A stretch of 64,000 nucleotides of DNA, from assembly GCF_003268775.1 (NCBI RefSeq), contig NZ_QLSU01000018.1, positions 108,291-172,290 of the forward strand, written 5' to 3'. The number at the start of each line of letters is the position of its first letter. Within the stretch, counting starts at the first letter, position 1. Shown in pieces: positions 27,300 to 36,385 of this stretch. The stretch comes from Paraburkholderia unamae (lineage in GTDB: Bacteria > Pseudomonadota > Gammaproteobacteria > Burkholderiales > Burkholderiaceae). The translations under genes and the position numbers were made by a program. The notes under the pieces were generated by a model. The model had not been told where the DNA came from. It made no database searches and was given only the letters and a program-made list of their open reading frames with translations.

Positions 27300-28208
27300 T
27301 CAGCCGCGCGCGCCGCTTCGCTGGGCGAAGGCGAACACCGTCTGCCGGAAGCGTTCCACCGCCGGGCTCTGCGCGGCGGGCTTCGTCACGAGGTGCAGCG
27401 GCGCGCGAAACGCGTCGTCGCCGGCCACGCGGCAGTAGCGCACGCTCTCCTGCTGGTAGCGCCGCATGGAAGCGGGCACGAGCGTCACGCCGCCGCCCGC
27501 CGCCACGAGATTGATCGCCGTGACCATGCGCGGCACCTCGTCGACCACGCGCAGCTGAACGCCCTGCGCCTCGCACGCGCGCACGAAATCGGCGTACATG
27601 CCGGGCGCCCCCGGCCGCCGCACGAAAATGAACGGTTCGCCCGCGAGACGCTTGAGCGACACTGCACGCGCGCCCGCCAGCCGGTGGCCGACCGGCAACA
27701 CGAGCAGCATGTGCTCCTGCGCGATCAGTTCGAAGCGCAGCTCCGTGGGCGTGTCGATCGGCTTGCGCAGGATCGCGACATCGACACTCCCGTTCAGCAT
27801 CATCTCGATGATCTCGGCCGCGTTGATCTCGCTGAGTTCGATCGCGATGTCGGGATGCCCGTCACGAAACGCGCGGATCACGGCGGGCGCGAGCGGATGA
27901 AACGCGGCCGAACTCGTGAGCGCCACATGGAGCGTGCCCACCTGCCCGAGCGCCACGCGCCGCGCGTGCGTCACACCCTGCTCCAGCGTGCGCAGAAGGT
28001 TGCGCGCGCAAGCAGCGAAGGCCTCGCCGGGCGCGGTGAGTTCCACGCCGCGCGGCTGGCGCGTGAAAAGCGCGAAGCCGAGTTCCTGTTCGAGTTCCTG
28101 GATCTGCTGCGAAAGCGGCGGCTGCTGCATATGCAAGCGCGCGGCAGCGCGGGTGAACTGGCGCTCCTCGCACACCGCGAGAAAGTAGCGCAGGTGACGC
28201 AGCTCCAT
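27300..28208 (-). CDS. LysR-family regulator
   Basis: A 302-residue LysR protein. The helix-turn-helix MELRHLRYFLAVCEERQFTRAAARLHMQQPPLSQQIQELEQELG is of the BenM/CatM/CbbR-like group, which often responds to aromatic or small carboxylic acids; the effector domain begins TLHVALTSSAAFHPL. It is divergent from the MHS transporter gene, with 115 bases between the starts. Its target is most likely that transporter and the hydrolase that follows it. Confidence 0.92.
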   Translation of the reverse strand: MELRHLRYFLAVCEERQFTRAAARLHMQQPPLSQQIQELEQELGFALFTRQPRGVELTAPGEAFAACARNLLRTLEQGVTHARRVALGQVGTLHVALTSSAAFHPLAPAVIRAFRDGHPDIAIELSEINAAEIIEMMLNGSVDVAILRKPIDTPTELRFELIAQEHMLLVLPVGHRLAGARAVSLKRLAGEPFIFVRRPGAPGMYADFVRACEAQGVQLRVVDEVPRMVTAINLVAAGGGVTLVPASMRRYQQESVRYCRVAGDDAFRAPLHLVTKPAAQSPAVERFRQTVFAFAQRSGARG

Positions 28209-28323
28209 ACGAAAGCTCCGGTATAGGTTATGGATATGGCAACCCCATCCGATATGTATTTTACATTTGCCGCGCGACTCCTTAGTCTTCGAGAACAACA
28301 CCAACGACGACTCCCGGAGACAT

Positions 28324-29679
28324 ATGCAATCGATCCTTGAAGCAGGCCCGGCGGCGCTCGACGCCCCGCGCCTCACCACCTCCCAGGTGCGCCGCGCGGT
28401 GCTCGCCTCGGTCATCGGCAACGGGCTGGAGTGGTTCGACTTCCTCATCTACGGCTACTTCGCGAAGACCATCGCGCACGTGTTCTTTCCCGTGCACAGC
28501 AGCTTCCTGTCGATCACGCTCACGCTCGCTACCTTCGCCATCGGCTTCGTCGTGCGCCCGCTCGGCGGCGTCGTGATCGGCGCGTTCGCCGACCGCTACG
28601 GGCGGCGCAGAACCTTGTCGGCGCTCATCGTGCTGATGGCCGCGAGCACCTTGCTCATGGGCCTCACGCCCGGCTACGCGACGATCGGCATCGCCGCGCC
28701 GCTCATCGTGCTGTGCGCGCGCATCCTGCAAGGGCTTTCGGTAGGCGGCGAGTTCGCCACCGCCGCTTCCATGCTCACCGAGTACGCGCCGCCCGGCCGC
28801 AAGATGTTCTACGGCAGCTTCCAGATGACCTCGCAGGCCGTCGCACTGCTGCTGTCTTCCGCGTGCAGTTTCCTGCTCACCACGCAGCTCTCGCCCGCTT
28901 CGCTCGTGGCCTGGGGCTGGCGCGTGCCCTTCCTGCTCGGCGCGCTGGTCGGGCCGGTCGGCTTCTATATCCGCCACAAGGTCGCCGAGTCGCCGGAGTT
29001 CATGCAGCTGCGCAAGCGGCTCGGCCACGCGCCGCGCCAGTCGCTGCGCACCTTCCTGCGCGAGCGCGGCGACGCCGCGCTGTGCGCCGTGGGCGTGATC
29101 GCCGTGGGTGCGGCGACCAACTATCTCTGGCACTCGTATATGCCGCTCTATGTCGAGCGCCAGCTCCATTTGCCGCTCAAGAGCGCGCTGCTCGGCACGG
29201 CGGTCTCGGGGCTGATCGGCATCGTGGGCTATCCGCTCGCGGGCAAGCTTGCCGACCGCTTCGGCGCCTACCGCCTGTTCTTTCCGGTGACGATCGTCTG
29301 GATCTGCGCGGCCTGGCCGCTGTTCGCGTGGGTGCTCGCTGCGCCCACGCCCGAGCGCGTGTTCGCCGCGCAAATGATCGCCACCGTCGTGCTGAGCCTG
29401 ATGTCGGGCGCGCATCCGGGCATGCTCACCCAGCTCTTTCCCACCTCCACGCGCTCGACCGGCGTCGCGCTCTCGTACAACGTCGCCGTCACGCTGTTCG
29501 GCGGCATGGCGCCGCTCACGGTCTCGACGCTGATCGGCGTGACCGGCTCGCGCATCGTGCCGGCCTGGTATCTGATCGTCAGCGGTCTGATTTCGCTCGC
29601 GCTGGTCGCGGCAAGCGCTTCGGGACGCCGTCTCGTGCGCGAGCCCGATGCGCGGCCCACCGAATCGGAGTCCGCATGA
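28324..29679 (+). CDS. MFS transporter, metabolite:H+ symporter (MHS) family
   Basis: A 451-residue 12-helix carrier. MHS-type signatures are visible: NGLEWFDFLIYGYFA in helix 1, the loop DRYGRRRTL between helices 2 and 3, and RILQGLSVGGEF in helix 4. Relatives import citrate, alpha-ketoglutarate, proline/betaine or shikimate with protons. CGGAG precedes the ATG at 28324. Its stop overlaps the start of an alpha/beta hydrolase gene (ATGA), so uptake and hydrolysis are coupled. A LysR regulator is divergent. Confidence 0.92.
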   Translation: MQSILEAGPAALDAPRLTTSQVRRAVLASVIGNGLEWFDFLIYGYFAKTIAHVFFPVHSSFLSITLTLATFAIGFVVRPLGGVVIGAFADRYGRRRTLSALIVLMAASTLLMGLTPGYATIGIAAPLIVLCARILQGLSVGGEFATAASMLTEYAPPGRKMFYGSFQMTSQAVALLLSSACSFLLTTQLSPASLVAWGWRVPFLLGALVGPVGFYIRHKVAESPEFMQLRKRLGHAPRQSLRTFLRERGDAALCAVGVIAVGAATNYLWHSYMPLYVERQLHLPLKSALLGTAVSGLIGIVGYPLAGKLADRFGAYRLFFPVTIVWICAAWPLFAWVLAAPTPERVFAAQMIATVVLSLMSGAHPGMLTQLFPTSTRSTGVALSYNVAVTLFGGMAPLTVSTLIGVTGSRIVPAWYLIVSGLISLALVAASASGRRLVREPDARPTESESA

Positions 29680-30770
29680 GCGAGCCGTTCATCGCGAGTC
29701 AGACGCACAAAGCAGGCGAAACCGGCGAAACCGACGAAACGCGCGCACGCAACGAATACCCGGTGCGGGCGATCGGCGACGTCTGGCTGCCGGTCGCCAC
29801 GCCGCAAGGCAGCGGGAGCGTGCCGATGTTCGTCGGCGGCTGCGCCGAGCCCGCGCGCGCAACGCGCGCCCTCATCGTGCTGCATGGCCGCCTGCGTGAC
29901 GCCGACGCCTACCTGCACTCCACGCTGCGCGCGCGCGCCGCCTCCTCGGCACACGACGACGGCACGCTCGTCGTGGTGCCGCAGTTCCTCGCGAGCGCCG
30001 ATGTCGAGCACCATCACACACAAGCCACACGAGCGGACTGCCTGCACTGGGAATGGACCGCGTGGATGGGCGGCTTCGACGCGCGCGGCCCGGCTCCGCT
30101 CAGCTCGTTCGACGTGCTCGACGCCCTTGCCGAGCAGCTTGCCGATCGTGCACGCTACCCGGCGCTGCGCGAAATCGTGATCGCGGGGCATTCGGGCGGA
30201 GCCCAGGTCGCGCATCGTCACGCGATCCTGAGCGGTGCGCCCGAGCGCTGCGCGCAACGCGGCGTGGCCGTGCGGTTCGTGATCGCGAATCCCTCGTCGT
30301 ATGTGTATTTCGATTCGTTGCGCCCGCAACCGGATGGCGTATTTCGCCCGGCCGATTTCGCGGCCTGCCCCGGCGTCGACGACTGGAAATACGGCATGCG
30401 CAAGCTGCCGCGCTATGCGGCCGCCTCGCCGGACGCCACGGCATTCGAGCGCCGCTATGTGGAGCGCGAAGTCGTCTATCTGGCCGGCTCGCGCGACTGC
30501 GACGCGGCGCATCCGGCGCTCGACCGCTCGTGCGCGGCGAACGCGCAAGGGCCGCATCGCCTCGCGCGCGCCCGCGCCTATTACGCGTATTTGCGCGCAC
30601 GCCATCCCCACTTGCGCCACCAGTGGCACGAGGTGCCGGATGCCGGTCATGACGCGCAGGCGATGTTCCTCTCGGCGGCGGGATTGCGCGCGCTGTTCGG
30701 TGCGCAGGCAACGATCGACGCGGCGCGCGCGGCACAAATGCATCCGGCCGAGGGCGGCGCGAGCGATTGA
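29676..30770 (+). CDS. Alpha/beta-hydrolase fold protein
   Basis: A 364-residue soluble protein. The nucleophile elbow GHSGGAQVAHRH (GxSxG) lies near residue 170, an N-terminal LIVLHGRLRDADAY oxyanion-type segment is present, and a late His in VPDAGHDAQAMFL would complete the triad. The region after the elbow (ANPSSYVYFDSLRP, ASPDATAFERRYVEREVVYLAG) looks like the conserved hypothetical hydrolases seen in Burkholderia. There is no signal peptide. It overlaps the MHS transporter gene by four bases. The substrate is unknown, perhaps an ester or lactone delivered by that carrier. Confidence 0.8.
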   Translation: MSEPFIASQTHKAGETGETDETRARNEYPVRAIGDVWLPVATPQGSGSVPMFVGGCAEPARATRALIVLHGRLRDADAYLHSTLRARAASSAHDDGTLVVVPQFLASADVEHHHTQATRADCLHWEWTAWMGGFDARGPAPLSSFDVLDALAEQLADRARYPALREIVIAGHSGGAQVAHRHAILSGAPERCAQRGVAVRFVIANPSSYVYFDSLRPQPDGVFRPADFAACPGVDDWKYGMRKLPRYAAASPDATAFERRYVEREVVYLAGSRDCDAAHPALDRSCAANAQGPHRLARARAYYAYLRARHPHLRHQWHEVPDAGHDAQAMFLSAAGLRALFGAQATIDAARAAQMHPAEGGASD

Positions 30771-30881
30771 CCTCGCTGGCGCACGGCAGGCGCAACGCCG
30801 GGCTCGTCGTATCATAGCGACTCGATCGCGCCCTCAAGTCCCCTCGAGCGGCGCGCGCGCCCGTCCGCTCCCTCGACCGCC

Positions 30882-31766
30882 ATGAGACGCCTGCCTCCGC
30901 TCAACGCCCTGCCCATCTTCGAAACCGTCGCCCGCTACGGCAGCTTCACGCGCGCCGCCGAGCACCTGTGTCTCACGCAGGGCGCCGTGAGCCGCCAGAT
31001 CCTCGCGCTCGAACAGTATTACGGCCTGCCGCTCTTTCGCCGCTCGCCGAAGGGACTCACGCTCACCGCCGAGGGCGAGCAACTGCTGCCCGCCGTGCGC
31101 GACGGCTTCGGGCGCATCGAGGAAGCCTCGCAGCGCCTCACGCGCCAGCGCACCGAACTGTCGCTCAAGGTGCCGACCTGCGTGATGCGCTGGATGCTCC
31201 CGCGCATCATGCGCTTCCAGAACGAGCACCCCGACCTGCAAGTCCAGATCACGACCACGTGGGGGCACGAAGTGGACTTCCAGGCGGAGCCGTTCGATGC
31301 CGCGATCATCTACGGTTCGTCGCCGGGCGCGGATGTGCACGCGGTGCCGCTCTTCGACGAATATCTCACGCCCGTGTGCACTCCCGAGGTGCTCGCGCGC
31401 CGCGCGCTCAGGAAGCCCGACGACCTCGCGCACCAAACCCTGCTGCACCCCACGCGCGACCACGCCGACTGGCGCCTGTGGCTCGCGCGCGCGGGCGCGA
31501 AGAAGGTCGACGCCAACCTCGGCCCCACGTTCGCGTCACTGGACCTTGCAGGCACGGCGGCCATGCAGGGCTTCGGCGTCGCCATCGGCGACCGCACGCT
31601 CGTGCGCGAGGACGTCGAAGCGCGCCGCCTCGTCATGCCGTTCGAACTCGCCGTGCCCACGGGCTCGCGCTACTATTTCGTCTATCCCGAGTGCGTGGCG
31701 CAGCAACAGAAGGTGCAACTCTTCAGCGCGTGGATCGAGCAGGACCGCGGCGTGGATGCACCCTGA
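30882..31766 (+). CDS. LysR-family regulator (GcvA-like)
   Basis: A 294-residue LysR protein with LNALPIFETVARYGSFTRAAEHLCLTQGAVSRQILALEQYYG and the GcvA-type effector domain (LSLKVPTCVMRWMLPRIMRFQ, VDFQAEPFDAAIIYG). It is transcribed toward the aminotransferase gene that starts 189 bases later. No divergent partner is present; the gene behind it ends 112 bases upstream in the same direction. Target not clear, possibly the aminotransferase/binding-protein pair. Confidence 0.9.
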   Translation: MRRLPPLNALPIFETVARYGSFTRAAEHLCLTQGAVSRQILALEQYYGLPLFRRSPKGLTLTAEGEQLLPAVRDGFGRIEEASQRLTRQRTELSLKVPTCVMRWMLPRIMRFQNEHPDLQVQITTTWGHEVDFQAEPFDAAIIYGSSPGADVHAVPLFDEYLTPVCTPEVLARRALRKPDDLAHQTLLHPTRDHADWRLWLARAGAKKVDANLGPTFASLDLAGTAAMQGFGVAIGDRTLVREDVEARRLVMPFELAVPTGSRYYFVYPECVAQQQKVQLFSAWIEQDRGVDAP

Positions 31767-31954
31767 AGCGCCCTGGAGCCCCATCAAAACGCGCCATGAC
31801 GGTGGCGCATGGCGGCCATGAGAATTAATCGATTGCATGCGCGGCGCTCTTTCGGCGTAATGGGCCGCCTGGCCCGAGGCCCGAAAGCCCGTCTTTCGGC
31901 AGTCTCGCGTCCTTAAGTCCTGCGGCCCACGCGCCGCCCTCAGGGAGACCGACC

Positions 31955-33109
31955 ATGCAGAGCGCCGCCCCCGCCCGCTCCAAGCTGCCCGATGTGGGCA
32001 CGACGATTTTCACCGTGATCGGCCAGCTTGCCGCCGAACATCAGGCGTTGAACCTTTCACAGGGCGCGCCGAACTTCGACCCGAGCGCCGCGCTCATCGA
32101 CGGCGTGGCCGCCGCCATGCGCGCCGGCCACAACCAGTACGCGCCCATGGCCGGCCTCGGCGCGCTGCGCGAGGCGCTCGCCGCGAAGTTCGAAACCCTG
32201 CACGGCGCGCGCTACGACCCGGCCAGCGAAGTGACCGTGCTTGCGAGCGCGAGCGAAGGCCTGTATTCGACGATCAGCGCGCTCGTGCATCCCGGCGACG
32301 AAGTGATCTACTTCGAGCCCTCGTTCGACAGCTACGCGCCCATCGTGCGCCTGCAAGGCGCCAAACCCGTGGCGATCAAGCTCGCGCAACCGCACTTCCG
32401 CGTGGACTGGGACGCCGTGAGCGCGGCCATCACGCCGCGCACGCGCATGATCATCGTGAACACGCCGCACAACCCCACGGCCACGATCTTCGGCGAGAGC
32501 GACATTGCGCGCCTCACGGCGCTCACGCGCGACACCGGCATCGTGATCCTCTCCGACGAGGTCTACGAGCACGTGGTGTTCGACGGCGCGCCGCACCGGA
32601 GCATGGCGCGCTACCGGGAGCTGGCCGAGCGCAGCGTGATCGTTTCGTCGTTCGGCAAGTCGTATCACGTCACGGGCTGGCGCGTGGGCTACTGCCTCGC
32701 ACCGGCCGCGCTGATGGACGAGATCCGCAAGGTCCATCAATTCATGGTGTTTTCCGCCGACACGCCCATGCAGTACGCGTTTGCGCAAGCACTGGCCGAG
32801 CCGCAAAGCTATCTGGGTCTTTCAGCGTTCTATCAGGCCAAGCGCGACCTGCTCGTGCGCGCGCTGGAAGGCTCGCGCTTCGAGTTGCTGCCGAGCGAAG
32901 GCAGCTTCTTCCTGCTCGCGCGCTTTCGCGCGTTCTCCGACGAGCGCGACAGCGACTTCGTCCTGCGCCTGATTCGCGACGCGCGCGTGGCGACCATTCC
33001 GCTTTCGGCGTTCTACACCGACGGCACCGACGAAGGCCTGATCCGCCTGAGCTTTGCGAAGGATGACGAAACATTGCTTGAAGGCGCACGCCGGCTTTGC
33101 ACGATCTGA
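31955..33109 (+). CDS. PLP-dependent methionine-type aminotransferase (YbdL/KAT-like)
   Basis: A 384-residue fold type I aminotransferase. The PLP Lys lies in VSSFGKSYHVTGWRVGY, the cofactor-contacting segments are NTPHNPTATIF and ILSDEVYEHVVF, and the N-terminal NLSQGAPNFDPS is characteristic of the YbdL/kynurenine aminotransferase branch. YbdL transaminates methionine and aromatic amino acids with a 2-oxo acid. GGGAG precedes the start. It is followed after 50 bases by an amino-acid-type binding protein, so the pair may take up and deaminate an amino acid. Confidence 0.92.
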   Translation: MQSAAPARSKLPDVGTTIFTVIGQLAAEHQALNLSQGAPNFDPSAALIDGVAAAMRAGHNQYAPMAGLGALREALAAKFETLHGARYDPASEVTVLASASEGLYSTISALVHPGDEVIYFEPSFDSYAPIVRLQGAKPVAIKLAQPHFRVDWDAVSAAITPRTRMIIVNTPHNPTATIFGESDIARLTALTRDTGIVILSDEVYEHVVFDGAPHRSMARYRELAERSVIVSSFGKSYHVTGWRVGYCLAPAALMDEIRKVHQFMVFSADTPMQYAFAQALAEPQSYLGLSAFYQAKRDLLVRALEGSRFELLPSEGSFFLLARFRAFSDERDSDFVLRLIRDARVATIPLSAFYTDGTDEGLIRLSFAKDDETLLEGARRLCTI

Positions 33110-33158
33110 GCCCACCGCATTCACGGCATCACAGAACCACACGGCACGGAGATTTCCC

Positions 33159-33947
33159 ATGAAGCGACTCAACGCGCTCCTCGCGCTGGCATGCGTAGCC
33201 GGCGTGCTCGGCCCGGCCTCGGCCTATGCCGATACGAACCTGCTGCGCTTCGGCGTGGAGGCGCAGTACCCGCCGTTCGAAACCAAGGCCGCCGACGGCA
33301 CGCTGCAAGGCTTCGACATCGACATCGGCAACGCCGTGTGCGCCACGGCTCACATGACCTGCAAATGGGTCGAAACCTCGTTCGACGGGTTGATCCCCGC
33401 GCTCCAGGGCCGCAAGTTCGACGCCATCAATTCGGCCATGAACGCCACGGCCAAGCGCCGCGAGGCCATCGACTTCACGACCGTGATCTACCGCGTGCCG
33501 AGCCGCCTCATCGCGCGCAGCGACAGCGGGCTCGTGGCCACGCCCGAGTCGCTCAAGGGCAAGCGCGTGGGCGTGCTCCAGTCGTCGATTCAGGAAACGT
33601 ACGCGAAGGTGCACTGGGAGCCCGCGGGCGTGACCGTCGTGCCCTACCAGGACCAGAACCAGATCTACGCGGATCTCGGCGCGGGGCGCCTGGACGGCAC
33701 GCTCGTGCTCGCGCCCGCCGGTCAGAAGGGCTTTCTTTCGCAGCCCGAAGGAAAGGGCTTTGCCTTCGTGGGCGAGGCCGCGCGCGACGACAAGATTCTT
33801 GGCAGCGGCGTGGCGTTTGGCCTGCGCAAGGGCGACACCGCGTTGCGCGAGCGCCTGAACGCGGCTATCGCGAAGCTGGAGTCCGATGGCACGGTCACGT
33901 CGCTCGCGCGTAAATACTTCGGCGATATCGACGTTTCGCCGAAGTAA
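33159..33947 (+). CDS. Amino-acid-type ABC transporter substrate-binding protein (orphan)
   Basis: A 262-residue periplasmic binding protein of the HisJ/ArgT type: a signal peptide (MKRLNALLALACVAGVLGPASAYA), then LLRFGVEAQYPPFETKAADGTLQGFDIDIGNAVC, the standard start of polar amino-acid binding proteins, and VGVLQSSIQETYAKVHW. It is 49 bases downstream of an aminotransferase gene. No permease or ATPase of the HisMQP type lies nearby, so its membrane partner must be elsewhere. It converges with the GntR gene 34 bases away. Confidence 0.9.
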   Translation: MKRLNALLALACVAGVLGPASAYADTNLLRFGVEAQYPPFETKAADGTLQGFDIDIGNAVCATAHMTCKWVETSFDGLIPALQGRKFDAINSAMNATAKRREAIDFTTVIYRVPSRLIARSDSGLVATPESLKGKRVGVLQSSIQETYAKVHWEPAGVTVVPYQDQNQIYADLGAGRLDGTLVLAPAGQKGFLSQPEGKGFAFVGEAARDDKILGSGVAFGLRKGDTALRERLNAAIAKLESDGTVTSLARKYFGDIDVSPK

Positions 33948-33981
33948 GCCGCGCGGGGTCAGGCACCCGCGGGCCCGGCGC

Positions 33982-34884
33982 TCAAATCTCCGCGCTGCGC
34001 GTGAGCGACTGCATCAGATGGCGTCGCATGAGCGCCATCGCCCAGTCGATGTCGCCTTCTTCGAGCGCCGCGATGATGTCGAGGTGCTCGTTGCAGGACG
34101 GCACGTGCCACGGCCCGTTGAAGTGCGAGAGATGCTCCGAGAGCCGGCGCATCTGGTTCTGCTGCTGGATGGCTTGCAGCACGAAGCGGTTGTTGGAAAA
34201 GCTCGCGATGGTTTCGTGAAAGTCGGTGCCCACGGCGAAGAGTTCCGCCGCGTGCGGCTGCGCGTCGGTCTGGGCGAGCAGCCTTTCGTGCGTCTCGCGC
34301 AGGCGCGCAAGCTGCGCCGGGTCGGGCCGGAAGCCCGGCTCGCGCATCGCCCCGCATTCGAGAATGATGCGAAAGCGGTAGCTCTCCTCCGTCGTGCCCG
34401 GCTCGCTCACCGGTTGCAGGAAACGCCAGCCGTGCCCCTTGCGCTTCTCGATCAGGCCGTCGGAAGCGAGGCTCACAAGCGCCTTGTTCAGCACGCTGCG
34501 CGGCGCGTCGTAGCGCTCCAGCAGTTCCGACTCGTTCCACGCGCTCGGCAGCCGGCCGTGTGCGTAGTCGTCGAGCAGCCGGTGGCACAGCTCGTCGCTC
34601 GTCATGCTGCCGCCAATATCGGGGGCCACGCGCGGCGGCGCGGCGGCCACGAACGTGCCCTCCTGCGCGCGAAATTCCGCGAGCCCGTGTTCGACGAGCA
34701 ACTGCAACGCCCTGCGCACCGGCGTGCGCGAGACCTGGAACTCCGCCGCGAGACTGTTTTCGGAGAGATGGCGGCCCGGCGCGAGATCGCCGCTCACGAT
34801 CTGCTGCGTGAGGCGGCGAGCGAGATCGATCTGGAGCGGGCTGAAGTGCTCGGCGGCATCGGGCGTGGCGGCGGAACGGCTCAT
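33982..34884 (-). CDS. GntR-family regulator with two winged-helix domains and an FCD domain
   Basis: A 300-residue regulator, longer than the usual 220-250 for FCD-type GntR proteins. The first winged helix is residues ~15-82 (LARRLTQQIVSGDLAPGRHLSE, SRTPVRRALQLLVEHGL). A second winged-helix-like unit follows at ~93-160 (DELCHRLLDDYAHGRLPSAWNE, APRSVLNKALVSLASDGLI, KGHGWRFLQP). The rest is the FCD effector domain with metal- or ligand-binding His/Asp residues (TDFHETIASFSNNRF, EHLDIIAALEEGD). It lies downstream of the aldehyde dehydrogenase and aminotransferase genes in the same direction and likely controls this divergent locus. Confidence 0.88.
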   Translation of the reverse strand: MSRSAATPDAAEHFSPLQIDLARRLTQQIVSGDLAPGRHLSENSLAAEFQVSRTPVRRALQLLVEHGLAEFRAQEGTFVAAAPPRVAPDIGGSMTSDELCHRLLDDYAHGRLPSAWNESELLERYDAPRSVLNKALVSLASDGLIEKRKGHGWRFLQPVSEPGTTEESYRFRIILECGAMREPGFRPDPAQLARLRETHERLLAQTDAQPHAAELFAVGTDFHETIASFSNNRFVLQAIQQQNQMRRLSEHLSHFNGPWHVPSCNEHLDIIAALEEGDIDWAMALMRRHLMQSLTRSAEI

Positions 34885-34942
34885 GCGGGCAATCCGGTCG
34901 AAAGAAGATACTCGCGGATTCTACCGGACCCCGGCGCGCCGC

Positions 34943-36385
34943 TCATGCCGCGCCCCACGCAAGACTCACCGACTTCGTGACCCGATACGGCTCCAGCCCC
35001 TCCACGCCGCCCTCGCGCCCATAACCGCTTTCGCCCACGCCGCCGAACGGCAGCTCGGGCAGGGAAACGCGCGTCGTGTTCACGCCCACCATGCCCGCGC
35101 GCAAGGTGTTGCCCGCGCGGTGCGCCGTGTCGAGCGAGCGCGTGAAGCAATAGGCGGCGAGCCCGAACGGCACGCCGTTGGCGATGCGCATCGCCTCGTC
35201 GAAGCGGCCGAAGCGCACGCATGGCGCGAGCGGGCCGAACGGCTCGTCGTGCAGGATGCGCGCGTCGGGCGCGAGATCGTGCAGGACGGTCGCGGGCCAG
35301 AAAAAGCCCGGGCCGTCATGCGTGCGCCCCGTCGTGACCACGGCGCCGCCCGCGCGCGCGTCCTCCACGAGCGCCGCCATATGGGCGACGCGCCGCGCGT
35401 TCGCAAGCGGCCCCATCTGCGTGCCCGCGTGTGCGCCCGCGCCGGTCTGCAAGGCCTGCGCGTAAGCGCCGAGCTTCGCGACGAACGCATCGTGCACGGC
35501 CTCGTGGACGATAAAGCGCGTCGGCGCCACGCAAATCTGCCCCGCATTGCGGAACTTGCCCGCACCGGCCTGGCGCACCACGAGGTCGAGATCGGCGTCG
35601 TCGAACACCACCACCGGCGCGTGGCCGCCCAGCTCCAGCGTGAGCGGCTTCGCATGCGCGCCCGCGCGCGCGGCGAGCGCCTTGCCCACCGGCGTCGACC
35701 CGGTAAACGAAATCTTGCGGATGACGGGGCTCTCGATCAGCGCCGCCGCGATGGCGGGCGCGTCGCCATACACGACGTTGAGCACGCCGTCCGGCAATCC
35801 CGCTTCGCGCAGCGCCTGCGCGATGGCGAGCGTGCTGAGCGGCGTTTCCTCGGCGGGCTTGATGATGCAGGTGCAGCCCGCCGCGAGCGCCGCGCCGATC
35901 TTGCGCATGGGCGTGAGCGCAGGAAAGTTCCACGGCGCGAAGGCCGCGACCGGGCCGATCGGCTCGTGCTGCACGCCCTGCTGCACGCCGTCCTGGCGGG
36001 CGGGCACCAGGCGGCCATACGCGCGCACCGCTTCGTCCGCGTACCAGATCAGCGTATCGACGGCGGCCTGCCATTCGCCCACCGCTTCGGCGAGCGGCTT
36101 GCCCTGCTCGCGCGTGAGCTGCGCCGCGAGCGGCGTCATGCGCTCCACGAGCCGCGCCGCGGCGTCGCGCAGCAGCGCGCGCCGCTCGCGCGCGGGCGTG
36201 GCCGCCCAGCGCGGGAACGCAGCGTCCGCGCGGTCGAGGGCCTGCGCAACCTGTGCGGGCGACGCGCCGCGATACTCGGCGAACGGCTGCGCCGTGGCCG
36301 GGTCGCGCAGCACGAGCGGCTGCCCCTCGCCCGCCGTCCATGCGCCGCCGATGAACATGAGCGGCTGTTGTGCGTCCAGGGTCAT
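34943..36385 (-). CDS. NAD(P)-dependent aldehyde (semialdehyde) dehydrogenase
   Basis: A 480-residue aldehyde dehydrogenase of the succinate-semialdehyde type. The catalytic Glu is E251 in LTLELGGHAP, the nucleophile Cys is C285 in NAGQICVAPTRF, and the cofactor loop FTGSTPVGK is near residue 228. It would oxidise an omega-semialdehyde to a dicarboxylate. The ATG at 36385 overlaps the stop of the aminotransferase gene (ATGA), so the amino acid is deaminated and the semialdehyde oxidised by one coupled unit. Chain length of the substrate cannot be told from sequence. Confidence 0.92.
   Translation of the reverse strand: MTLDAQQPLMFIGGAWTAGEGQPLVLRDPATAQPFAEYRGASPAQVAQALDRADAAFPRWAATPARERRALLRDAAARLVERMTPLAAQLTREQGKPLAEAVGEWQAAVDTLIWYADEAVRAYGRLVPARQDGVQQGVQHEPIGPVAAFAPWNFPALTPMRKIGAALAAGCTCIIKPAEETPLSTLAIAQALREAGLPDGVLNVVYGDAPAIAAALIESPVIRKISFTGSTPVGKALAARAGAHAKPLTLELGGHAPVVVFDDADLDLVVRQAGAGKFRNAGQICVAPTRFIVHEAVHDAFVAKLGAYAQALQTGAGAHAGTQMGPLANARRVAHMAALVEDARAGGAVVTTGRTHDGPGFFWPATVLHDLAPDARILHDEPFGPLAPCVRFGRFDEAMRIANGVPFGLAAYCFTRSLDTAHRAGNTLRAGMVGVNTTRVSLPELPFGGVGESGYGREGGVEGLEPYRVTKSVSLAWGAA

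Noticed and set aside
28431..29675. Long plus-strand frame over the MHS carrier ahead of the alpha/beta hydrolase start
   Set aside because: The upstream part is Arg/Ala-rich and lies in another frame of the carrier gene; the true hydrolase start is the ATG at 29676 that overlaps the carrier stop.
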